Source: Nematopogon swammerdamellus (Eukaryota; Arthropoda; Insecta; Lepidoptera; Adelidae). From it: a stretch of 64,000 bases of DNA. The notes beneath the pieces were generated by a model that had not been told where the DNA came from, did no database searches, and worked only from the letters and a program-made list of their open reading frames with translations. Within the stretch, counting starts at the first letter, position 1, and each line of letters starts with the position of its first letter. The translations under genes and the position numbers were made by a program. The DNA lies in NCBI GenBank assembly GCA_946902875.1, contig OX336340.1:12477566-12541565 (forward strand), in the 5' to 3' direction. This document shows, piece by piece, positions 51,601 through 63,600 of this stretch.

Positions 51601-54600
51601 GCGAGTTGGACTCGCGTATCGAGGTTTCCGCACCCAAAAAAAACATTGAAAAAAAAACACGTTTCTTGTATCCCATACAAATCCCCCCCCCCCCCCCCTT
51701 AATTTTTTGATTTTATTATGTTTTATTATTTGTTGTTATATCCGCCATAATAACACATATTTTGTGAAAATTTCAACCGGCTACTTATTACGGGTCCAAC
51801 GATACAGCAGTAGGATAGACAGACAGACAGACGGCGGAGGCTTAGTAATAAGCTTCCGTACGTGATCGGAAACCTAATAACTAAAAACTACATAACATAT
51901 AACTATCAAAAGCAGTGTTTTCAATTCCTAGAACGCTTGTGACATTACCGCACTGGATGGCATGAATTAGAATTAAGCCTATACCTTTGAATAAAGTAGG
52001 TCCTTGATTGCGGGACGCCAGTTGCGTCCACCAGCAGAGGGCCAAACCTCTTGAAAAAGCATTTGGTTTCATTGCTCCACAGACCGGAGGTTTCGACCGC
52101 AAACACAACAAATTCGAAATCATGAATCTCTATATTATACCCATACCCATTGACTTTTTGTTGCATTTGAAGCTCTCCGCCCCGGCCGCGGACGAGCCAG
52201 ATTCACATTTAAATTTAAATTACAGAAACCGTTTATTTCGAATTTAAATTCAATATTTGTGAGAAAGGGTCCGTAAGATAAGCATACATTCTTGATACCA
52301 ATAGATAGGATATGAAAAAGTCAAGCGATTGCAAGAAACCCTGTACAGATTACAGGACTTCTTTTCCAGGACGTAGATTTAACCGGAGACCCGCCGCGGA
52401 CGTCCGCCGCCACAATCAGCATCGAGGCGAGCGCGGAGTACGAGCTGCCCGCGGAGCCGGTGTTCAGCCAGCCCTACTACACCGCCACCTACGGCGCCGA
52501 CCACACACTCACACTCCACCAGCCCATCTCACTCAGTCAGGGCTACGACCAACAAGTCACTTTCACTCTATCCGGCGGTATGGAAATATTTCAAACTTCA
52601 AATTCAAATAATTTATTGTGTAAACAGCTGTGTGTTCTCCGGATCTCTCAGCGTACTTTAAACACAATGCTACCTATTTCCTTCCGGCCGCGTACGTAAC
52701 TGCGATGGCCTTTATTATGTATTTTATCAGGATGTATATTTTATATATGTGTATTTATTTAAATAATATGTATGTAGAATATTTGTGTATGTATAGTTAA
52801 TTCATCTGGAACAGTTGAATGTGTAAAGTATATTTAGAATGTGCAAAATTCCGTTCAATATTGCTCGAAAATCCCTTTCGTTCATAATTCGTATTGTAGG
52901 TACATACACTGAAATCTGAATGTGTATGTTGCAGATTACGAAAACTACTTCACGCTGACACCGCAGGGCAATTCCGCGACGATCCAAGTAGCAGAGTCTC
53001 TCGAGGCAGCCATCATCGCGGAGAACGAGCACCTGGTAATGGTGTTGCGTGCGACCAGGGAGCACACGTCGGGCGCCACTGCTGCGCTCATCGTCGACCT
53101 GCCGCTAAGTAACACACCTCGCGTCTCAATGTACAGGGTGTCCCATGTCGACCGCACAATATTACCACCGCGCGATTCCTCTGCTTATAAGCTACAAAAA
53201 TGATTATGATAATTTTTTTAACCCGGGCTATTTATAGTTTCCATGCTTTTTAGGAGTTTAAACGGCAAAATAAAATATCTGTGTAAAAAATTTCAGTTGT
53301 TAAGTTGCTTTTTTTTTATGGGAAGGACGAGATCTGGCGCGCGCCAGACTAACAAACAGTTGTAGTCCGACGGCGCCCACGGAATATTTTCGGGGGCTGC
53401 GAATACCATGTCGGCCGGCTATGTGCACCTTCACATTATGTTTGAAGGATCCCAGACTGTACATTTTTATGCCTTCCATTAATGTTATATGTTTTACGTT
53501 GTTGCTTTTTCTAGGTAGGTATATGTATAAACTTGTAATTAGTGTCTAGTGAGTATATTTGTATGTATATAGGGTAATTTTGTATTAAGTGAAGTCCCTT
53601 AAATGGTAGGTTCTATATCTGAAATGGATCACGTTTATGACGTTAATTTTACTTTACGTACCTAAAGTTAAATTTTTTTTCTGGACATGCCACATAGTAT
53701 TGCCCATGCATAATAAATAATACACCCTGAAAATTTCAATAAAATCGGTCCAGTACTTTCAGAGTTATTAAAAAATTAAAAAAATTACATTTACGTGCGC
53801 GCATCGCATCATTCGCGCGGGACAGCTGAGTGGTCGTTGGCCCCCCGTGCGAATCAAAAAGTAGCTCAAGGCCTAACGCGCCAGTCCCGCGCATATGAGA
53901 TGCAAGTAAATGTAATTTTTTTCATTTATTAATAACTCTGAAAGTAATGGACCGATTTTGTTGAAATTTTCAAGGTGTATTAGTATGCATGGGCACTACT
54001 ATGTGGCATGTCTAAGTCCACAAATCTAACTTTAGGTACGTAAAGTAAAATTTACATCATAAACGTGATCCATTTCAGATATAGAACCTACCATTTAAGG
54101 GACTTCACTTAATAAAAAATGACCGTATATATTATATTAATAATAGCACTGTAAGTTTACAAATAAAATTAAAAAAATATATAATTATTGCACTGCAGAG
54201 CGCTCCTAGCACCCAACCTTGCTGCATAAATCCTGAAAAACGTGAAAGCTATAAGAAGGAAATTATGAAACATTATAATAACCATTTTTATAACTTAGGT
54301 ATGTGCTAAGGAATCGCGTGGTGGTAATATTGTGCGCTCGTAAACCAACAACATCGGTGCATCGAAAGTGACCGAATTACCTACAATAAACGAAATTAAA
54401 TTGTTTTAAAATAACAAGTGCAATAATTTAAATGACATGCATTTAAAGAAGTTAACATGGTTGGCTACCTTATGTCATACCTTGCTGAACTGGGTGCCAT
54501 GTCAGTGCTTCCTTTGGTCGTGCCAACTACACTGAATTGGACCGAAAAGAGGGACCAATCCGGACGGATTCTTCCTTCCTTTCGGATACATCCTAACAGA

Positions 54601-57600
54601 TTTTGCGGCGAACAGTGGCATTACTGAAGTAAACCGGTAGCTACCGATGAAAGCGCCCTCTAATAATGTAATTGCGGAAGGGACCTACAGTTTTACTTGG
54701 AATCCGAACCACGGCCAAGTTCAACGATCGGATCAAGAACGATGGTCGGATAGTCACCCTCTGACCGCACCCGGTGTGCTTAATGTGCTGCCGAGGCTGA
54801 AGAAGCATAAAATAAAACAGAACCATAAATTCGTATGTACATGAAAATAAAAAACTATTGTATTGAAATACTTACACATAACAGTATTATGACAATATAA
54901 AATATACATAAATGCATGTTTCTATTTCAGGAAAGAATGAAATTGATTTGTTTGTTTATTTCTTTGGAGACAGCAACGAGACACATAGAATATAGTTACA
55001 AAAAATACTTAATAACACATTGGGTATGGTGCGACGTATGGTGTTACCGAGCACATACGGTGCTTGGTAACACCATACGTCGCACCATACCCAATGTGTA
55101 TCCACAAATAAAAAAAATAGGAAAACAATGTTTTATCTACACTAATAAGTAAGTTTGGATGTAGGTAATCTCTGAAAACACTCATCCGATTTTTAAAATT
55201 CGATGACCAACATTTAGAATGGACTTTCAGGATGAAAATAGGCTATCCGAGCGAAACCGCCGGCAAAAGCTAGTGTTATATATATCTCAGATCAGTAAAG
55301 GGCAAGACCATGGTTGTAGTAAGTCATAGGTTGATATGAGGGGTATGACGTAGATGGGTAAGATGAAGGTAAGAAAGAAAAAATATTTAATTGCGACCAA
55401 GATCCGAATTTGAAACTCTAGCATTGGTTTATGTACTCGTATTGATATATTGGTTTATTTCAGTGTCCGGACCGCAGTTCACGCAACCCAGTTTCGAAGG
55501 TGTAATAACTGACAATGTGTTGGAGCTATCACCGCTTACAATGAGTGAAACCGGTTCCGGTGAAATGACCGCACGTGTAAATGGACGTAAGTCTACATTT
55601 TGAAATATGTGTCTAATGATACATATTTTAATATATAACATACATACGTTATACATAATATACATATATAATAAGATAGGTAAGATAAATACAAATATTA
55701 TGTATATTTATGGTGGATCCAAAACTGCTAAGCCCGACCATTAAATTGAAAGAAAAGTGGGTCCAAATAAATGTTTATTTTTCGACATAGTCTCCATCAA
55801 GGTCAACTTTTTCCACCTGACCTGCAACTTGTTTATACCTTCTAAAAATATGATTCCGGAAGGTCGTCAAAATACTCATTTACTGCGGCTCACCTCTTTA
55901 ATCGAAAATTTAGAGCCACCAATTTTTTTCTTATTTGGAAAAAGGTGGTAATCCGAGGTGGCTAAATCCGGCGAATAAGGTGCGTGGGGCAATAAATTCA
56001 TAGTCGTGTTTCAGCGTTTTTGCTAAATCAACTTTTAAATTAAAATGATGATTTCTAAATTAGATTTTAGGATTTTAAATGTTTGGTGAGGGAGGTGTTA
56101 CAGCACAACACCGACCACCACGTTCAGCAAAGTATTCGGACAAGATAACTCAGATCAGGCACCAAGTAAAGCATGAAGGCCCGCCTGCTGCAAGACTCGG
56201 TGGAAAAACCGTGCCAAGGTGAGAGGAGCCTATCGACGATAGGCTCCTCTCACCCTTATGCACGGCATCTTGTCCTTATCCCTTAGTCGCCTTTTACGAC
56301 ATGCACGGGAAGAGATGCAGTGGTGCTATTCTTATTAAGTACCGGCCCCACACAACACATTACATGTCCTTATGAAAACGAAAATGAGTTCACGCAGGTT
56401 CAAGTTTAAATAGATAAGGACAATGGACCAGCTACTACTCATTCTGCTTCGGCTTTCTATAAAATGTGACTATTTATACACTTGTTAACTTGTTGACCTA
56501 TAATAGCAGTGGTGCAAACGGTCGATCGCGATCGATCGGTCGATCCCAAAAGTATTTTAATGTAGAACAAGAAGTGACTTGTCGAAACATCAAAGAAGTC
56601 ATAATATTTTATGTGACTAAACATTTGTCAGGTGTCAATGAACGTAGCTTTCAATTCAAACAAAAATGACTACAATTATTGAACAACGAAAATGTTTTGG
56701 TACAAGTGTCGATCTCACAATCTTTAATTTTTTGTAGGAAGATCTTCATAGAAAAAAGTATGGGCACCGCACTGCTATTAGTCTAAAACGTTACTTAGTG
56801 TACTTGCATACCGAATTTCAATTTTCTAGACCTTACCGTTTAGAAGCTAAGGGGCTGTGCTGTGACATACAGACAGATAGACGGACAACGAAAGTCTCAC
56901 TATAAGTGTTCCATTCTTAATATTTTGGTACGCAAACATAAGAACAGATTTCCGTGACATGTTCCAGTGCACAGTGAACACTTCTCGGCACAAGTGACCG
57001 GAGCCACGGTGACAGTGTCCATGTCCCCGCTCCCGGAAGCCGTGATCCAACAGAACAACTTCATCAGTGTCGAGGTGCAGGTGTCTTCCGGCTCCGCTGC
57101 CGGTGTCAGCTCCGCCTCGGCTGTCCTCCTCCTAGACATCGTTAAGGACGACACCACCACGCCCGTCTTCACGCAGGAGATATACAGCAGCTCCGTCAGC
57201 ACTGTTGGAGCCCTACAGCCACTTGTTATATCCTTGGCGCAGGGCTTCGACGGAACTGTACAATTCTTCATCGACGGCGGTAAATCATTTTATTTTAAAT
57301 AAGTACGCGAAATCCTGTACTATCGTAAATACACACTAATATATTATAAATAATGTGTAGCTCCATAGGTACCCACTGTTATTAATAATTCTGAATAGGT
57401 ACCTATTTGCTTACAGCTACGTTATATAATGTATGCTAATGATCAACGACTTATCTAAATAATTCATACTCGTGTTATATATAATAATTGAATTTCCTTG
57501 TAAACATGTGTGTCGTTTTACAAGATGGCAGCGAATATTTCGATATTGAATCGAGCGGTGGTAACTCGGCGGAGCTGGTGCTCGCGTACGATCTCCCGCC

Positions 57601-60600
57601 GGAAGTCGTCGCCGGCCAACAGCCGCTTCTCTTCACTGTGGGGGCCACGAAGCCCAGAACAGTCGGTGCAACTGCTGCCGTCTCCGTCTCTATGCCGTGT
57701 ATGTATTTTTTATTGCTTCCAAACCGGGTGGCTGTGCCCGAGGTCGAAGCCTCAGGCACAGCCAATTTCACCCCCAAGGAGATGCCAGTCCTGCTTGAAG
57801 TCGGACTAATGTCGCTGGGGAAAGGCTATTAATCCGCGATTTTAAGATTTTTTTTATGTGAAGCACGACATATGGCGCGCGAGCGCCTGCCAGACTAACG
57901 CAGAGTTCTAGTCCGACGGCGAACACGGGCATTGGGATATTTACGGGGGCTGCGAATACCGTGTCGGCCGGCTAGGTGCACCTTCACATTATGTTTGAAG
58001 GATCTGTACATTACATCAGACTGTACATTAGAGGAAAGGATGCAAGTGGGAGTGCATTCCAAATGTTGGCAACCCTGCCAACATGTGGAAGTCCGTTCCA
58101 CACCTTTGCAGTGCGACACGCGAACGATTGATATTGTCATTGTACAATATATATAATATCTAACTGCACAGAGTGGGCCAGGCCAAGTTCTCGCAAAACC
58201 GCCGTGCGCGCATTGTGCCATATTTGTATATGCAGCGGGTGTACGCTCATAATGTCACGCGAGCGAAGCTACGGACAAAAGCTTCTACTTGCTCGTATTA
58301 TCAATAGCAATACCATCATTTGGTTATTATTACTGTCTCTAAACAACGAACATGCACCTTGTACCTACCTATAGAAAGTACTAAAGAACCATAAATGTGT
58401 GTGTATTCCCAGGTGATGTGTTGTATGTATGCATGTAGTGCATATGTATGACGGATAATTTACATATTCGTATTGCTAGCCGAATATTTCATTTCAGCAA
58501 GAATGTTTAGATTCGAGGAACCCAGTTACACAGGAACTCTGGATGGTAGCGAATTGCAGATAACTCCTATTACTCTAGTGGAAGGATATGAAGAAGACGT
58601 CACGTTCACTATTTATGGCGGTAATTATTGTTTTTATCTTTCGTCTGTCTGTCTTTTGACATGTTCATTTCCACTCGATTAAATTTCGTCCGTCACTAAG
58701 AAAGACGTTATACATTAATTATTATGTTATTTCTTATAAACGTTTATGTTATTTTTTTGATCTCTCTGATTCATTTAAATTGTTTTCAACTAAATAGCAA
58801 TCAAATAATATTGTTATTATTTCATTAAATTATGTTTTAATTTTTCTATCCTATTTTTTCCGATCATATACGAACACAAAATAAAATAAATACAATTGTT
58901 TTGTTTAGACGTAGCACCAAGGCTTACTATCGTAACCCCGCCATAGTGAGGCGAAAATGTGTTGACAAATCAAATAAAAAACTGGTAATTTATCAGATAC
59001 ATTTCTTTACAGACTATAGATTAAACTTCCAAGCATCTAACACGGGGAACTCCGTGACGATTGAGTTATCGGATCCACTTCCTGAAGACACAATCGAGGC
59101 CAACACTTATTTAATATTGATCTTGGAAGCTTCCGGTCCCGGCGCCGCCGCCGCCACAACTGTCATCACTGTAGAGATCATCAAAAGAGAAGTGACGACA
59201 CCTGTTTTCAGCCAATTCGTCTACACCGGGCTATATCATGAAACTGAACATATTATTGAGAATATACATCTGAGTCAAGGATACGACGAAACTGTGCAGT
59301 TTGAACTGTTAGGAGGTAATTAACTCTGACAATATGTAGTTTATTTCTTTTTTTTTATTAGAAAAATGCAAATCGAAAATCATTGGAAAAAATACATCCC
59401 GACCAGGATTCTCTGGTTTGAGCCAGTCATGCCTGGTTTGCGATCAGTCAACTTGTACGGTTCCAGCTTCCAAGATAAAAAAATTAACTATATATAGGGG
59501 GCACATTACGGGGGAAGGGGAACCATTCATTTCTCAAAGTGTTTCTACTTCTCCATTTAGGCACATAGATAAAAACTACCTACATGTATTCGAAATTTCA
59601 TTATTTTAGCCAGATGGGGCGGTATTTCAGGTTAACAGACTACACTATTGGTTTTAGGTGGAAGGATGTTCTTATTACAGTGTTTGCCCTAAAACTCGTG
59701 CACTTTAGTTTTATATTTGACAAATTAATTATTACACAATATAATCATTTGAGATCCTGTGTCCGCCATTTCCCTTTATTTTAATTTTTTATAGCTTATT
59801 TCAATCTCACAATTAAGACGAATCGTATGTTAAAATCCATCGAGCCGTTTAGGCTACAGAGCATTCCATAGAAATAGACATGCATAAATATTTTATGCTT
59901 ACATAAAAACATGCAGACATACACACACTCAAAAAACATTACCCTTCTTTTAGCTACGCACAGTCCGGTAAAAATACAACTAAATTTGGTATGTATGTAC
60001 CTTGACTAAATATGAATACACAAATGTGTAATAATTCTCTTTCTGTCACACAGAATATGCACCATATCTAAGAACGGAAATAAATGGAAATTCCGTAAAC
60101 ATTCTCGTCGATACGCCAATACCTGCTGAAACACTGGCCACCAACACAAGATTACTCTTCAGTTTGGTCGCACATAAGCCCGACGCGGTGGGAGCTAATG
60201 CAGCCCTAAATGTTGAATTACCTACAGGTAAACATAATTCCTTTAATAAATCTTAAACATGTATTTTTATTCAGTGTATTATTTATTTTCACATTTTACG
60301 AGTATTAACAATATAACATAGGTACTATACCAAAGACCGGCCCACTGCGAGTTTCCCTCATGCATCGAGGGTTCTATATTTAATATATGATCTTATAGTT
60401 AATGCCTCATAAATACCAAAGTATGTATACGGCAATTTCAACTTATTAAAAATTACTCCAAAAGTTGCTCGAGTAAATTTAGTTATAATTCAGGGACCTT
60501 ATCATCAATCAGAATATTTCATATTTATGCGTTCCAAATTTTGTTTTGTTACCATAGCATAAGTAGGTACTTTCTGAAATAGATCATGGCACAAAAGAGG

Positions 60601-63600
60601 TCGAAATTTATAATTTTAGTGCCCCCAATGTCGCCATTTTAAATCAATAAAATAAAAATATATATGTTTATATTTACGAGAACGAGAAAGTAACGGAAGT
60701 AAGTATGTAGTAAAGGCGGAAGATGTCTTTTTCATGCAATCCGAACCACGGCCAGCTCAACGGTTGGCTCAAGAATGTTGGTCGGACGGTCCCAATATCT
60801 GACCGCACCCAGTGTTTAAACATTGACGTTCGAACGCCGATGCATCGATCGATGCATCGTACCACCGAGATATCGCGTTAGTACAAAGTATAGTATAGAA
60901 CAGAAATATATTTAGTAACATCATTGTATTGCAATATTTTTTTTTTACTTACACGTAAATAGTCTATTACACAACAATTCATCGTAAAAGGCGACTAAGG
61001 GATAAGGACAAGATACCGTTCTAAAGGGCAACATGCTAGTCACCTTTGCACGGTCCTTCCACCCAGTCATGCAACAGGTTGGTCTTCGTGCCTTACTTCC
61101 TGCTTCATAGTTATCCCAATACTTTGCTAAATGTGGTGGTCGGTGTTGTGCTGTAATCTACAAGAGTGCTTGCAGCACAAAACCGATTACTCTGCTTACC
61201 CAGACTGTCGGGATACAGCGGGTGGTATGTACAAATAGTTCGTGTTTTCTGTCAGTTCAGTGTATCCCGCATGACCAAAGGGAAGCACTGACATGGCACA
61301 TAGTACACCAAAGTGTTATGAACTGATATCATCGATGTTGTAGGTGATGTAGCCAACCGTGTCATCATAAAAAACCCCGTATTATTAACTTAATACAGAG
61401 ATTCATGCTCGTGATTACAGCAAAGATAGAAGAGAGAAACATATTTTTTATGTTTTTCTTTTATTAGATACATCACAGAACAACGATCGGGCCACACCGC
61501 CCGCGCCCGCAGACTGGTCTGGTTCATAGCTCCTTGAGATACATTGACCCAGATAAATAAAGGGGACAGCAAGATCATGGATGTACCATGATGATGATGA
61601 TTAGAGAGGAATGATATAGATGGTTAAGAAAGACTCCGAAATAAAGAAAAACATATTTTATTGCGACAAAGGTCCGAATTTGAAACTCTAGCATTGGTTA
61701 ATGTTTTTATGTTCACATAATACTTTAATATAGATAAATATAAATAAATCTAGACCTAAATTAACTAAATTAACTATACAAATAAATCAAACTATAAATA
61801 AAAATTATCGTTCATAGTGTACATGTATATATTGATATATTGATTTATTTCAGTGTTCAGTCCGCAGTTTACACAACCCAGTTTTGAAGGTGTAATAACT
61901 GACAATGTGTTGGAGCTATCACCGCTTACAATGAGTGAAACGGGTTCCGGTGAAATGACCGCACGTGTAAATGGACGTAAGTCTAAATTTTTTTTTTTTA
62001 TTTATTAAATTTTTTTTTATTCAGAAAATCTACAGCTTAGTATACTTATATGTTTAATTAATATAAAATCTGACATTGTCGCCAATTATAGGTTTTCCTT
62101 AAAAGCTAATCATTTCATTTACGTATATTTATTGTGGAATATGTGTTGAATAATACATATTTAAATTAGTAACTTACCTCGCCCTTAGTTACTTTCTTTG
62201 ACAAAGTATATGGTTTAAAACTATACGCCTTCGGCCTCGCTCTTAGTTACATACCTACTATTCGAGAAGGTTTACCATTCACCTAAACGCAATTCAGCCT
62301 TCGGCCTCACCCTTAATGATTTACTTTCTTCTTTTGAATTTGTGTGTATTTGAATTAATTTTACGCGAGCGAAGCCGCGGGCAAAAGCCAGTATCATATA
62401 AAAATCTAAACATACAAAGTCTATCCAATTGTCAAAGGTGAGAAATACAGTAGTCAGACTCTTAAATAAATTATGGTCGGCTAATCATCCTTAATATTAG
62501 TTTAATTCGTCGTTTAAAATTATAATTATCATCTAATTGTTTTATATTTGCAGAGAGATTATTATAAAATCTAACACTATTACAAATCAAGCTTTTTGAA
62601 GTTTTATGTAATCTATGTCTTATTAATTGCACATTGTTCTTACATCGTGTATCATAGTTATGATTGTCAGAATTAAGAGAGGAATCCTGAATATATTTTC
62701 TGGCATAGCATAAGTTCTTGTACACATATGCACTTGGTAAAGACATGTTATGAACGTGCTTAGTGCACAGATTCCGTGAACTCACTATATCTCAGTAACG
62801 ATTACAACGAATTTTTTGTAGAAATATCCAGAATATGAGATTATTTTTATTATCCTTGAGGAAACCCTGTTTTCAACGACACGCCAAAAATGTATAATAC
62901 GATATTTATTGTTTTAATATTTATGTTATGACCCTTTCTTGCGTAATCTACACTGTATGGTACAAAGTAATGTGCCTGCATGCATACCAAATTTCAATTG
63001 TCTAGACCTTACCGTTAAATTACGTAGCTGTGACATACAGACAGACAGTCGGACAACGAAGTCTCACTATAGGTTTTCCATTTTTATCATTTTGGTACGC
63101 AAACATAAGAACAGATTTCCGTGACATGTTCCAGTGCACAGTGAACACTTCTCGGCACAAGTGACCGGAGCCACGGTGACAGTGTCCATGTCCCCGCTCC
63201 CGGAAGCCGTGATCCAACAGAACAACTTCATCAGTGTCGAGGTGCAGGTGTCTTCCAGCTCCGCTGCCGGTGTCAGCTCTGCCTCGGCTATCCTCCTCCT
63301 AGACATCGTTAAGGACGACACCACCACGCCCGTCTTCACGCAGGAGATATACAGCAGCTCCATCAGCACTGTTGGAGCCCTACAGCCACTTGTTATATCC
63401 TTGGCGCAGGGCTTCGACGGAACTGTACAATTCTTCATCAATGGCGGTAAATCATTTTAAATAAGTACGCGAAATCCTGTACTATCGTAAATACACACTA
63501 ATATATTATAAATAATGTGTAGGTCCACCGATACTGGCTGATGATGATGATGATGATGTGTAGGTCCATAGGTACCCACTGTTATTAATAATTCTGAATA

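Larger units (their letters stand above)
53132..54336. mobile_element. MITE with inserted elements, intron 6
   Basis: The outer arms are 53153-53265 (CGCACAATATTACCACCGCG inward) and about 54230-54336 (its complement, CGTGGTGGTAATATTGTGCG). They share about 110 bp with moderate divergence. It carries a LINE tail and a second palindromic MITE in its middle. Confidence 0.7.

Noticed and set aside
56847..57271. Minus-strand frames over cadherin-like exons 8 and 14
   Set aside because: They are shadows of the spliced plus-strand exons and are duplicated only because the exons are.
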